Source: Monarcha castaneiventris obscurior | Taxonomy: Eukaryota; Chordata; Aves; Passeriformes; Monarchidae | Direction of reading: 5' to 3' | NCBI GenBank assembly: GCA_026261815.1 | Contig: JAMPIT010000206.1 | Span: 1,178,001 to 1,242,000 of the forward strand | DNA length: 64,000 bases | Shown: positions 24,301 through 39,300 of the stretch, in pieces | Position numbering within the stretch: position 1 is the stretch's first letter | Layout: every line of letters begins with the position of its first letter | Notes under the pieces: generated by a model | Seen by the model: only the letters and a program-made list of their open reading frames with translations | Database searches by the model: none | Told to the model about the DNA's origin: nothing | Position numbers and translations under genes: made by a program

Positions 24301-27300
24301 CATTACTTTCTGCAAATCTGAAATGCCCACAGCCATGTCTTCCAGCATCCCTGCTTCTTCACCTACATGAAAAGATTAAAGAGGTTATTAACAGAGTTGG
24401 CAGATCAGTCACTGGATAGGTTATAGTAAAGCAATATGAGGATTATATTTTCCAGTCTGTGCATCTAAAAATCACAGTCCTAAATCCACATTAAAGTCAA
24501 CTACATAAAACCAGACTGATTTCTAGAACTGCTGACAATTTTGTGGCCTAAATGGTAACTATGAGTATTAGGCAACTCTGAAAATCAGCCTGCTCTATAT
24601 AGGCATAAAATAACCTCAGAAAAGCCTTTTTTTTTTCTATTCTGAAAGTGTTTAAAAGGCTGTCCTGCTGATGGAGGACAAAGGTTTTGAGAATAACAAC
24701 GAGCATCATGCAAAAGAGAGAAGACAGCAATCTCCAAGTAAGCAATTGCATTAAAGATCTGCACAAATGCTGAATTCCTCTACTTTGATCAAAATCTCTG
24801 ATTTGGGGAACAATGCCAATAGATCTAGTTCAAAGTTTGAAAAAATAAGGCAATTTCTCCCTCCAAATGTCCTTTTTAATACCTATCAAATAATGGTATC
24901 TGTAACAAACTAGGAATTAAACAGTTTTCAGGCTATCCTCACATTATCAGCACTGGTGATCAGGGCTGAGGCTGATAGAGGCAGTAACTGTTTAAATCTG
25001 CTATTTGGCTTAGCTTTATAAACCTGGTATTTTGGGTCAGGTCTGCATGGAACAATTAGCAGGTCATGTTCTCAGAGGAACTCAGAATAAAACAGATGAA
25101 TAATTTTTGCTGCAGAATTGACAACACAGTATCAATGACTTCAGCTGTGCTATTATGTGCAAGTCTACTGTCTTGTAAGGATAATATTTGATTCAACAAG
25201 CCAAATTACTGGAAACAGAGCAGAGGTTAAAATAAGGACTTCCTGGGTAAACTTCTGGGCTGGGTACATAAGGAACTTTGTCCAAGAACAATACTTACTG
25301 TATGTACTAAGGAGTCCTTCATATTGCACGAGCAATCCAACAGTATGAAGCTGTTGTAAAAATCCTTGATCATGTAAACCTGTGTGCAATTTGATTATGA
25401 ATCCACAGACCAATCCAGCGAGCTATAATTAAGACACATGCAATTAAGAGGTGTACTGTTACAAGACAAATAGTTAAAATGAGGCTTGCTATCATTATAC
25501 ACAACAGAGATAACTTCTAGATGTTTGAGAAAACAGCATAGATATTTTAGTGACTATATACATGATTTCGTAATTATATATTATCAATGCTTTGGTTTTT
25601 TTTGGTGTATAAAGTAGTGAAATATCCCCCTAATTTATATTAGATAAGCTTAATTTATTTTGTGGCATTGTATGTTATTTACACTGACATAAATCAGACC
25701 AGAACCTCGCTTGCCAGGCTTTAAACACATAAGACTGTGAATTATGATGGATTGAAAGTGGTTCAACATCTAATGCAACTGAATCTCCTTGGCAGTTGCA
25801 ACACATAACTTACGGTAGAAATTAAATAAAAATATTTAGAGAAAAATCTTTCTGAAAAAACATGATCTACAGGAGATGTAAAGAGCTTCAGTAATTTATC
25901 AAGGGAAGACAGTTCTGAAGAGAAACATGCTAATAGTCTTCAAATACTTAAAATACTGCTACAAACTGAAAACAAATAATCTGCTCTCTATTTCCAAGGT
26001 GACCAGGAGAAAAGAATCCCTAGCCTGGATGCTGCCTAGCCAGTGCCTAATGAGGCCACATCTGGAGTGCTGCGTTCAGTTCTGGGCTCATTAGGACAAG
26101 AAAGACAAGGAGCTACTGGAGAGGGTCCAGAGGAGGGACACAAAGATGATGAGGGGTCTGGATCACCTCTCATGTGAGGAGGGACTGCAGGAGCTGGGCC
26201 TGTTCAGTCTGGAGAAGACTGAGAGGGAATCTCATTAATGCACATAAATATCACAAAGGTAGGTGCCCAGAGGATGTGCCAGACTCTTTTCAGTGGTGCC
26301 CAGCGACAGGGCAGGGAGCAAAGGCCATAAACTAAAACACAAGATGTTCCACCTCAATGTGAGGAAGAACTTCTTTACACTGAGAATGGCAGAGCACTGG
26401 AACAGGCTGCCCAGGGAGGTTGTGGCGTCTGTCTCTCGGGATACATTCCAACCCCACCTGGGTGTGTTCCTGTGTCACCTGCTGTGGGTGCCTTTGCTTT
26501 GGCAGGGGATTGGACTGGATGATCTCCAGAGGTCCCTTCCAACCCTACCTATTCTGTGATTCTGTGATTCTGTGATTTTGAATATCAGCACGACATATTC
26601 AAAGCTAGACTTGAGAACTATATAACCTAGGAGGTCTAAAAATAGATTTCTGGATCTTTCTTTGCACCAAGGTGAGATTAGGCAACTTTTCCAGTCCACT
26701 GCAGACCTTCTTCTCTGACTCAGTGATAAAAGTACTGTGGATTTCTATTTACTATTTCTTTTCCTATCACGTTATAAAATATTTAGGTGAGTATCATGGA
26801 AAATAAATGAAAAAGTTGTGTCAAATTGGAAAAAGGAAAACAAAAAAGAAACCCACAAACACTGTTATGAACAGTATGGTTATAATTACAGCAACAGAAG
26901 GAAGTAAGTGACACAAGACAACCTACTGCTTGGCTAAAGACGATGTCTCTTCTTAGGGTCAGCATCAAACACTGGGGCAAACCACAGGCAAGTTCCTGGA
27001 GCAGGACAAATGCCATGGATTGCTTGGCCCTGGTCACCACCTCTCCCATGCAGTCCTTCAGGGTAATCACCAGCGGGTACAGCTGTTCATACCAGTCACC
27101 TAGAACAAGACAGGTCATCCATTCCAAAGTGGAAAACTTGCAGTGAAAAATCCTTTTCCAGGAGGAAGGACAGCTGCAGCAACTGTGTAGATCACCCTAC
27201 CCTTCAAAACGACCCTGCCCAGACCACTGTGGGACCAGAAATGCCACTGGGGAACATGCTTATGAGTAGGACCCCATCTTACCACTGGGACTGGGGTTAA

Positions 27301-30300
27301 ATCCCTGGCCTGAATCCAACTGCACCGTGAAACAATGGCCTTTTTTAACAGTCCTAACATCTCTGTAAAACATGTATTTAAGTGTCACAAACAGAGCATA
27401 CAGGGAAACACACAGAACCTCATTTAACGCAAGATAAATACAGTGGAGATGAAGATCTGCTGTTCTTTCCAGGACTTACAACTGGCTACATAAGAAATGA
27501 AGTAGCATCAAAAACCCAAAACCAGGGAGAAAAACCCTATATTTAAGAAAAAGTGGGTGCTGGAGGGCAAAACACAATTACAAATAGGTATCTGGAAGGG
27601 TATTACCTGCTTAATGTACAGGCTGGAAAGATAATAAGCTTCAGATCATATTCCTTTTTTTTTTTTTTTTTAGCTTCTCTCTATATTGTCCTCTCTAAAT
27701 ATTTAGAGATATTGAACTCATTCTTTAAGCTACTTCTATCAGAGAGATTTAGAACTAATTTGAAACATGTTTTTCTCTGTTAAAATACATGCTAGGAATA
27801 TCAGAAAAAAACCAAACTAGTGGAATGCTTGAAAAATGGGATTCCTTAATACATTACAGGAGTGGAGGAAAATCAGAACAGCTTACACAAACTTGCCCAA
27901 TTATCCAAGCTGTTCCTGAATTTTATAGGATTTAATAAAACCAGACCTGCACTGTAGTTGCATGTGGCTTTGCCTACCCCCTAAGTTGCGCAAATACTAA
28001 AAACAAACAAGTAAATCCCTCTCCTTCAGTATCTACATTTCAGTTTCATTGTATAGTTTAAAATGAGAGAAATGAACACTCTAGAAGAATCTATATAAAA
28101 GTTGAGAATGCAACTGACTTAATACAGTCCATCATTGGCTTACATTTTCTGTAGATTAGTGTAATTAAGAATCAATGATAATTAAAATCTGTTGTAATTA
28201 GGTGCAAGACAGCAACATGTTGTTTCAGGTAACACTGTGAGTCATGCCAGTGAAAACTCATTAATACTGAGGAAGTTCTTTAGCAGGAAGACACAGCTGC
28301 CTGTTGCCAGTCAATTTGGCTGAGCTCCAGAAAAACACCTAAATTAATAAAACTGTAGCCAAGAAGACTGGAGAGAACTGTGAAAGCTGGGAGAAACTAC
28401 AAAAAGTACAGAGCAGGAAAGGGAGAACAAGGACAGAGCAGGCACAGAGAACAACCTGAGTTCCTTTGTTGTCTTTGTGGTCAGACAACATGTGTTTTAA
28501 CACAGTCATACATATTTAAACATAAGTAATAATGACTGAGGAAGCGCTCCCTGGAAAACAGCAGTTCTGAAGTCAGTGTCATCCTGACAAAACAGATCAT
28601 AAGCCACCCCCAGGTACCAGCTCCAGCAAAAAGAGGTGATTTTATACATGCCATTGACTAACAGAGTGATGACACACCATGTGCCAAAGTCTGGTGTACA
28701 CATTTTAAAGAGACTGCTGGAAAAATGGAGAGCTTGCAGAACAGAGCTACCAAGATTTAATTTAATCTCCTTAAGCTGATGAAAAAGGCTGAGCAACAAC
28801 TTGATTTCCCTGCTTTATGAGGAGAAAGTAACAAGGACTACAGGGGTGTTTATTCTAGGGAATAAAATCAAAAGAACAACCAGAGGCTGCTGCAAAACAA
28901 AGACGAATTTATAAATAAGGTAGACAAAAAGGTGTGACGTACTGGAAGTCAGAGTAGACAGACCAGGCAATCTAAACTCTACTTTCAAGTCAAATTACAG
29001 TTATTTATTAATTTAATCAATAAACATATGCCAGCAAAAGCAACTGCAGGAAAATAAGCTCAAAAGATATAATGCATGCACACTGAACCAACAAGGAGGG
29101 CCTGTACGTGGTAAGAATAGAGCTTGTTGGCTGCTTCTTACTTGAGCAAATAATGGAAAAGATTATACTTGGCCATTTTAAAGTAGACTTGAAGGTACAG
29201 TAAACAGACATGTGTTCCTCTTCCATGGGAAAACAGAGCTGGATATAGGCACAGCCAAGGATGTGGCAAATACTCTGAGAGCCAGGGCAAAAAAAAAAAG
29301 CAGAATTTCTAGAATTAACCACACTTCTTGAACCTGCTATTAAAATTTCAGGTTACGTGGATAGGGCTAAGGAGCACTTCTAACAGCCTTTTTCATAAAA
29401 GAAGAGCATGCAGGGACAGGACAAGGGGGAATAGATTCAAACTGAATGAGAGTAGGTTTAGATTAGATATTAGGACAAAATTCTTCACTGTGAGGGTGAT
29501 GAGGGACTGCCACAGGTTGCCCAGAGCAGCTGTGGATGTCCCATCCCTGGAAGCGTTCAAGGCCAGGGCGGATGGGGCTTTGAGCAGCCTGGTCTAGTAG
29601 AAGGTGTCCCTGCTCATGGCAGATGGGCTGGAATGAGATGGTCTTTTAGGTCCCTTCCAATGCAAACCATTCTGTAATTTTATGAATAGAGGGGGTCACA
29701 TACTGGCCACAGGTCACATAAAACTTAGATCTGTTTTTACTGAGCTGCCACTTAACCAGTCCATCTGTAGTGTGGATTTCTGTTTCTTCAGGAACATAGC
29801 TTGGTATTTGTCCCTACTGAACTGCATCCTAATATTTTAGTGCTCCATTTCATCAGAATCCACTCTACTCCAGCTCCCATAGTGCTTAAAGCCTCTCCCA
29901 GCTTTAAGCATCTGCAAATTTTATACGCATCATCCATATTTCATAAGGCAAGTCAGTAATAAAAATACTGAATAATACCGGACCCAGAACAAATCTAAGT
30001 GGATTCTCCTCCACACAGTCTTCCAGGTTGGCAGTAAACAACTGATAACCACCTTCTATTATGATTTTACAAATTATTTTGCCTTGTGGCAGCTTCAAGA
30101 TAATTTTCTCACAACATTTTTTTGGGGGGAGACTACATGTTTGGAATACTAACTTACTAACGTAAGTAATTTTTGTCTGTAATAGTTGCATTAAAAAGGA
30201 ATTCAAAGATTTGAAATTCTCAAGGCCATTTTTTTTCATTAAAGAACATTCACACCTAATTTATTAAAAATAAATCCTACTGAGTTCTTAATGTCCCAAA

Positions 30301-33300
30301 GAATACAGAGCCTTGCTTACATATGTATTTGGATTTTTGGTAAACAATAAAAATTGTAACTTTGTAGAAAACCTTACCCTAGCAACTGAAAAAAGATAAA
30401 TTATTATAGAATATTAATAGAGTTGGGCATGTCACTAGTAAAGAAGACAACCTTTGTGTGATTAAGTTTTCTAAAACAATCTTCTACTCCTTGCTCACAC
30501 TGAAACTTCTCCATCTCAGTTAGTAAGGATGTCCAGTCCCCAGAAGATGGAGCTAGTTGGCAAATCAGAGAGAGATTGCATTGTTTCTTGAAAAAATAGA
30601 ATGTTCGTGAATGGACAAGTATATTCTCATGCTTATCCTTTATTTTAAATCAAAATAAGAGGTGTATCAGAGACTGAGATCTTAGAAAAGCCAACGCTAG
30701 GGGAAAAAAAAAGGCGCTTAATCTTCGCTCTGTTAAAATTTCACTGTGTCACTTCTTATGCAGGATGTCCTGCTGCAAATACCCCAGCAGGAATATTAAT
30801 GAGGATTATTCATTAACAATGCACAAAGGCCCAAAAATCCATCAGTAACACCTACTTATATGTAAGTGCTGCAGCTTGTAAGTTGTTCCTTGAAACTGAG
30901 AAGCACTGTGAAACTGAAGTTTGTGAAACAAACAAACAAATAAAAATTGTATTTTGAAGCTTACAAGTAAATTCTGTAGATTTTGGAAAAAAACATTGTC
31001 TTGTATGCAAGGCATAAATATGTAATACTAATGCAATTCATAAATAGGCATTATTTGTAAAGGGAGCTTTAAAATGCTTGTCTATATTCAGATTTATAGT
31101 ATCTGGACCTAACCTGCCACAACACTGTTGATACCTGACGATGCTGCTTGCTTTTGAACTGACGTGTCAAAAGGAGTTCTCTTAGAGTGACTTTGTAGAA
31201 TCACTTTGTATACATTTTAGAATATAATACCTTTCAGAATACCTTTGTAGAATCGCTTCAGGAAAGGAATAGTACAGATTGTTGCTTTTGTGTTTAACAC
31301 ATTCATGGACTCAAACACATTGACTCTTCAGATCTCAACTTTCTCTTAAATTAAAAACACAAGATTTGTATCCACAACACAGTGGAAAATCATTTGAAAA
31401 AAGGATGAAGAATTAACTGAATGAGTAAACAGCTGAAAAAAGACATTAGGAGCAATAAAAGAAGCAACAAGGAGACTCTGGGATGACTGTCAGGTTGCTA
31501 AAATGACATGGGCAGCCTGTCAGTTTGGAATACTTAGCATCCAAAACAACTGTCAGAGCGTCCTGGTGAAGCAAGGAAACTCAGTACAAAAATTATGCTA
31601 GTCAACCACTGGAAACTAAAACAAAGCATAAAAACTAAACATATTAGAATAAAGAATAGAAGGATGAAATTAAAAAGATAGTATCACCACTATGCAGTTA
31701 AAATGAGATTACAAAAAAAAGTGTAGTTCAGCAAAGCACTGAGTAAATATTCCATGTCCATTGCTATGAGAGTTGTGGCAGTTCAGTCTGTGACAGGATT
31801 TGCCCTTTAGTTACTGGAAAATGCCCTTCAGTCCCATGTTCCTGTAATCAACAGGCCTGCACAGGCAAATGACCTGCTTAGCACCCAGCTAGTCAGTTCT
31901 GCATGCTCATATCCAAGCTGCAATATGTCAAACCACATGTTAAATTTGATAAAGTTTGGCAGAAAAGCAAGCTCCTGCTCTTTTCAAAGTCAGGCCCACT
32001 GAAGTGCTTATTATGCTGGTAACCAAAACCAAAAAGCACTGATGCTTCAGCATAGCACTCCTATCTCCTTTTGCCCTAGTAGGAGAGAAAAAAGCCAATT
32101 TTGTCACTGCTGTTTGTGCCACTTAAAATCCATGAATGGCTTTAAGCCACTTCAAAACTTAAATGGTATGAAGTTAAAAACTAAACCTGAAATAAAAAGT
32201 GGAAGAACGCATAATGTCATACTCTTAAAGCAAAGGAGGGCACTACAGACATATAAATATAAATGTAATATATATAAATATAAATGTGACATATAAATGT
32301 AACAGCAGATACCCACGAGGTAACCTTTCACTTGAGTACCACCTGATCTTTTAATTTATATTTTTTTAAAGGGAGGTTTGAAAAGACTGACTTAGAAGAG
32401 TTCACATATTCAACTTTGCACCATAAAAAGGTCAGTGCTTTATTTCTTCATCTTGCCACTCAGCTCTTGGGGCTCAGTTTAACTCCTGCATGAGGGCTAA
32501 GCTCTTTGAGAAAGGATGAGGCTTTGTACTCATAATGCTACAGCAGTTCTCACAGGAACAACAAAAACCTGATTAAGCTTTCCTGGTATTCCTGCACTTT
32601 AAAAAGTAGTGGTTTACTTTGCACAGTTTGGGTGTCCAGAAGAATGATTTTGAACTCTTGGGATTTATTATTCCATTGCAATCATCCAAGATTTTCTACA
32701 CTGTCACATGGATTAATAGTGAAACCTGAAACCATCTAATCATACATACACGAGTATCTCAGCAGGTTTAGTCACAGTGAAAACAGAAAAAGAAGACAAA
32801 AGCAATAAAAGACAAAGATAAGGAAATCTAATATACTTTAAACATAGGAGTAATGGATAAATCTTGCTCTGTGAATACTGTGCAACTAAATATTGTGATA
32901 CCTTGTTTTAGTTTGTTGATTCAGTTAAATAGTCTTTCTTTCCCTTACACAATTATTCAGCTTCTGTTTATAGCCAAAGTACTTAGAGAAGGTACTGCTG
33001 AAGGGCTTGTCTTGTATTGCTGGGCTACATTCAGCCCAGGTAAGGATCCTATCAAAAAGAAAACGATGACACAGAAGTGAGAGGGAAAAGGAAAAAAAAA
33101 AAAAAGGCGTAAGTAAAATTGATGAAACGACAAGCTCAAGAGAAAAGGAAAGGGAAATGTGAGGAAGAGGAAGGGAAGAGAAAGCTTTTCAGATGTGATT
33201 GCTCTAAATAAATTATGTCTGCTACTCAAGGAGATAGACACCACAGGAATATTTTTCATCTTCCTGACTAAATGATAGTTTAGAATAAAACCTTTTCTGA

Positions 33301-36300
33301 AGATGCAAATCAAACTAGAACATGGCTTTATTTCCCATTTCTACCAGCATTGCATTGGAAGGGATGCACCGAAAGGATGCAGTGCTCATGCCCAGGAAAC
33401 TGAAAGTCAGAAAGTTTGAATCTAGACTTATTTAGTCCCTAACAGGTATCAGATAATACAAGAAAAACTGAACCCACATATGTCTGTAGCAATGCAGGTA
33501 TGAACAGAGGTTTCTTCTAATTCCAGCTAGGAAATGTGGCAACATTCCCTAGGTGCTCTTTGCTACCTATGCTGAAGGTTATCGGTGGCCAATTCACAGA
33601 GCTAATGATTACATAATTTACTTAAAGGCAAAATCCAGGTTGCAATCACACGGGCAACTCAAATTGTTTGAGATAATGTGGTGGATCCGGTATGTATCAG
33701 GGATACAGTAACTCCCTAATACATACTGGTATGTATCTGGTATGTATTAGGGAGTTCTTACCCAGAGCCAGCGGAGGAATAGCTGGGTGGGAGCTCTGAT
33801 GGGATGGTACAAGGAGCAGATGGAAACAACAGCCGCTTTCAGCAGCCAAACACAGAGATCTGTCATGGGCTGTGTAAGCACAAGAACAAACTGCTGTGTT
33901 CCACTGGCACCTCTAATGCTGCAGGACAGGCTTTCACATTCCAACTCTCATGGAAAATGAAAAGGCAAAAATAAAAAGAATTTAATGTTGTCACATATTT
34001 CTCCAAGGCAAACCAGACTAAGAGTTAAAAAAAAACAACAAAAAAATCCCCTCTCCTTAAAAATCCTTCTACTCTTCCTGATTTATCCTGCAGAGGATTC
34101 ACAATCCTGCAACTGCTGAAACCATAGCATGTTACCTTGGTAACTGTAACTCTAATTCAGTCTTTAGAATACACTCAAAGGTCAGACTGCATGAAAAGTT
34201 AAGGCTAAGGAAGGTATAATTCACATTGAAAGGCAGACTACAGAAAAAAAAAGTGCTCCAATATTTCCAATTACAAAGATTTCAAACAATAAATATAAAC
34301 ATGTTTGGAAAAAAAAGAGTAAGATCACACAATGTCAACACTGAGACTGCAAATACAAACCTACTTTAGGAAACTCTGAATATATGTTGTAACAACATCT
34401 ATATTTATATGAAGATGCTATTGCATCAAATTATTGTCATAACATTTTCTATCATCTAAAATGAATGCGTGTGCATTCTTTGAAATGTTTTTTGTTGTTC
34501 TATGCTACAAAAAACCCATCAGGTTCACTAAATAAGCAAAAATTTCATCCCATACTTTAAGGCATATTTATCGATATTTTGTTCAAAACTCTGTATTTTT
34601 TTTTCTTACAAAAGTAGCCCAATTTTTCTGAGGATCCACTCCAGCACTAAAGCTGTTTCAGACTCAAAGATCAATCATACATTTGCAGCATTAATGAAAC
34701 ACATTATGCTCAAATATGCTCAAATTACGTATAATATATAATAGCAAGATGTGGCAAGCTTTTAATTTATGTCATGTTTGTGAATTTTAAGTAGCACAAA
34801 GGTCTGTAATTTTAGAAATGTATCTATGGGTGTATACACAGCGTGATTTTATATCTAGGAAAATGCTGTGAACTCACAACCAGGCTTCAAGTGTAAAATG
34901 AAGCAGACTTAAGTCCAAATTTCTAACTATAAACTTGGAATCTCAACATCTGTGTAGGTGCTTCACGGTGCACCCCTAGGGTTTCATGTTAAATTTCAGA
35001 GAGGGAGATGCAGAGAAAAACAAACATCTAAACCCACACTCTCATAGAGAAGCCAAGCATGAAAAATTCTGGCCCCAAAGGCAATGGTTTTGAAAATGAT
35101 TAGGGAACCAACTTTTACACACACCTGGATAGCTCTTCAGAAAGCTCCATCTTTAAAGTTAGTCCTATAAAAGAAAGCAATTTTAAAATGTCTCCATTTC
35201 TGTATGACCTTGAAAGTCCTGTAAGCTGTCCAAGGCATTCCACAAATGATGTCTTCCTCAAAAAGAACATGAAAACACAGCAGGCTGCCCCACAAATCTC
35301 GGCAGCTCTCATGTGATTGAGTGTTACAGAACTTTCAGGACAGCTCAACAAAACCACTGACTCTGCTGTCACTGAAGGGCACCTGTACTGATTCTAGAGA
35401 AATAGGGAAGGCCCTGAAATGAAGGAAAAGGAGAAGAACTTATTCCAGTGCCACAGCAGCTTGATATTTTTTGTGTCCTTGGCCCACCAGCTCCAGAAGA
35501 CAACTTCTGAGCTGGATGAAACTCATCTATAATTTTCTAACCATTACAATTATCATTATTGCTTAGCAAGAGCTACCTTTCATTCTACTTGATGGCTGCT
35601 TATTATAGTACTAAAATGATGTCCTAAAACCTCTAACCAATATTCCATTTGCCTTTGTAGGGTGTGAGCCTGAATGAGCACACCAGAATTAAAGACTCAA
35701 ATGGACTGGTTAAATCCGTATCATGGCGTATACAGAATAACAGAGGACACATTCAGGGGGTTGAAGAGAGTGAAGGAAATTATGCAAAAGTTCATGTTGC
35801 TAGGCATGTCAGAAAGCATTCCAAAATAATTATCCTAAATCATACCTTTTCTTTCAGATAGAGGAAGGAGGTCTGGAAATCTGAACTTTTGTTCCATAAC
35901 TATGAAATACAGATAAAATCCATGACATGTATGTCTATGCATACAGACACAAATGCACTGCAGTCACCTGGGGGAAAGTTTGGGTGAAAGTGTACTACTA
36001 CCACTTCACCTGCAAAACATTCCTACAAGACATACTGGACTTCTAACAATAAGAGGAGAGCTTGTTAGCACCACAGGGAAGAGAAGGAAGTTAGGAACAA
36101 GAACAATATTCAATTTTTCTCTTTTAATCACAATAAATATGCTTGGGTTCATCATCTAAGGATTCTTTCAAGTTCAAAAATACACCCACCTGACTGTTAA
36201 ATATTTGTACCTTCTCTGAGGAAGGCAGGAAAAATGTAGAAAGCTGTGTTGACACTTTTCACCTGCAAGCCTTCACTAGAGAACAGAGATGATATCATCT

Positions 36301-39300
36301 ACCTCTCTAACATTACATGCCTGGCAGACAGAAACTTAGAGAACCAAACCCATAAGGAATAAGCTGCTCTCCAGACTATTCATACAAAATCAAGTCCAAC
36401 ACATCTGGTACTGAAAACAAGGATTCCACGACTCCAGCACAAATCTCTCATGAGTAAAAATGCAGATGTTACAGCTGCATGGAAAATCAGCACTACAACA
36501 AGAATCTCCCAGAACTCACCAGTACTACACAAATGACACACAGTTAAAAAAGTAATTTAACTCTTGTTACGTAAGAAAGAAATTACAAGTGAGTACTAAT
36601 AACTTTAAAACTGATATAAAATTATGTCATTAAATTCTGTGGAGAACATGTAAAGGAAGATACAGGATAAAATGCATAATTAAAAAAAAAAAGTCCAAAC
36701 TATACAAAGCTCCATAAAATAAAGTAGTTGTCTTGGTTTTTTGTTTTGTATGGGAAGTTGTTTTATTTAACCGAAGAGTGACACAAAGGTTGGCTCTGAT
36801 TTCCTTACATTAGGACTACCACCACTATCACTAAGGATCTGTATCATTTGTTGCAACACACTTTCAGACTAGAAAGTCTCACCATACTTATTAAACAGAT
36901 CTAATCTATGCATCAAGAATGCAAACATGAATAAACCATAGGAGAAGATCAGATCTGGTGACAAGGACCTTCTGTGGACAAAATTTTCTTTACATCATCT
37001 CATGGAATTATTTTACTTGGCCTTTTGACACAGGCTGACAGGTATATCCAGGTAAACATGAATTTTATCAAATCAGAAAATAAAAATCAGTGTATCACCT
37101 CAGAGAAGTGGAAGGGTTTGCAGGAGAATGACACTGATACAGAATATTCACCTTTCCTTACAAGTTTTCTACAGGGTAAGACAATCCAATTTTTTTTTCC
37201 TCGAAATACTACATGCAAGTAAAATCCAATGTAAATCAAATTACATCAGCCTTCAAAAAGAAAACATTGTGGTTTCAAAAGGTTTACACTGTAGCACAAA
37301 CAACTGAGAAAGGCAAGCAGTCGAGCACACAATAAAGCTGTACTTTGATAAATAACCTCCCTGCAAGTGTGGAAAACCTTGCTATAAGCAGTCTCATCAA
37401 AGATACTATAGAGTCTTCTCTACATGACTTTTCTGTAGCTGTTTATATTTTCATTTGCTCTAGTCAATGATTTAAAAAAAAATTTTGGGGGGTTGCTTAC
37501 CACCTGTATGCAACACCTTGCAATCTGCTGCTGAAGGTTCATTTTCACCCTCTTTAATGTTGCTGATGTTGTCTTTTTCAAGCAGTCTGTCCACCATGGC
37601 AATAAGGCAGTTCAAACTCTTTGCCACATTGGCCCACACCCTGTCCTGAAAAGAGCAGAATTATCACTGCATGTTACTGAAGAAGAAGAAAAAAAGAGAC
37701 AATAGTAACTTATTAACACTTTAAAGTGGAGACAGAAGCGCAAATTAGTAGAAATATTAGGTGGCAGCATATGACTGTTTCTCTCATCCTTCAGCCTATT
37801 AGCAACCTAAGCCCTTTTCATGGAATTTTTTCTTGCAGTGTAAATGAACCCGAACTCTTACGGTTTTTAGACACCGGAGAACATGTGCTTCAAACTCTAC
37901 ATGAAAATGCAGGCAGAGTTTCAGGTCTAATAACAAGGAACTGAGTAGTTTGTCTATTTAAATGATACCTTAAGAGTGTAGACACACTCAAAGCCTTGCC
38001 AAATCAAACTTTGTGTGGGACTGCTAGTTTTGTCATAGTACTTAACAACCTCTTCTTCAACATATTTAACATATCCTGTATTTTATCACATCAGTTACTC
38101 TGCTGAAGCAAATGTAAAATTTAAGGGCTAGAATGAGGAATTTGCTGTCATGGCATGTTTATTAGGCAACACAATATCAATTTTGTTCCTCACCTCTCAC
38201 ATAAACTGCAACTATCACACTTAACTGAGTTTACAATAAATAAGAGAATTACAGAAGTAGTAGAGTGATAGAATAAATTCTGTATGAGCAGAGGACAAAA
38301 GAAATAATGTGAAGTGTAAGAAAGAGCTGTTATGGAACTGAGATACAGAGAGGGTCCTACAGGTGCTGGATGCTGCAGAAATCAAAGCTCTTGTGGCACG
38401 GAATAAGAAGGAAGAAACCAAGCCATACAATAAATGAGGCTATATATAAGACACACAATCAGACTAAAATCAAACCATAACAAACCCTCAGAAAACATGG
38501 GGTTTACATGTTTTAATGCTGAGTCATTCTGAAAATAATGCAGAGCAACCAGAGTTTGCTTGAGGGTTAAAAATGGGATGATAATATCACTACTTTGTTT
38601 TGTACTTTACAGTGCCAGAAGCATTATGTCAGGTCTTCAGCCACAAAAACCAAGTTGCAAAAATAACAAGAGAGAAGGTTAAAGAAAATTGAAAACTCAG
38701 AGAAATATCATAGTTCCATATAAATGGCAACACTTGGATTTTGTGTGAAGGCAAATCTAGAACTACTACTGAGGCAAACATTTAAATCTAATGTTACTTT
38801 TCAAATATATGCCACACTTAAGCCCTTACTCTGACTAGAAGGATCTGATCTTTCCCTGTTCCCTCCTCCTGAGGACCCAACCTGTGACAAGTGGCATCCT
38901 GACCTAAGAGACATCATGTGGGCCTGCAGACAGAAGCAGGGACTTGCCCAACCTGTACAACAGAGTTCCTCTCCTCCAGCTCTCTAAACCTGATTCCTGG
39001 AGCATTCTTGTGGACTGCCTTAAGGACAAGTAAGCATACAGTTTATAGGCGAACGTAGAAACGATGGTTTCATTTTCTCCCTAGATAAACCTATGCTTTA
39101 ACCATACTATGAAAAAGATACTGTTGATTTACAAGAGGCAAGAAGTTGGTCACACCCAAGCAAAACTGCATTTAATCCACAATATTTTTCTTTAAGTGCT
39201 GCATGTACAATGCAACATGTAGAAATATCTGCACCTGTATACATGAAACATACACGAAGCCATTAGATACATGAGTATCTGATATTCACATGCTTAGATA

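Larger units (their letters stand above)
27100..37500. other. INPP4A intron e-f (largest visible intron)
   Basis: The intron is about 10.4 kb. It contains an ancient CR1-like patch (28680-28990), a CR1 3' fragment (29396-29690), an ancient CR1-like reverse-transcriptase fragment (29695-30240), a perfect hairpin (33710-33756) and an A run near 33092-33106. 27100-28680 and most of 30241-37500 show nothing recognisable. Confidence 0.55.

Noticed and set aside
36721..36790. Possible LTR start (TGTCTTGG followed by T-rich text)
   Set aside because: Only a few bases resemble an LTR end, and no poly(A) signal, matching end or duplication follows.
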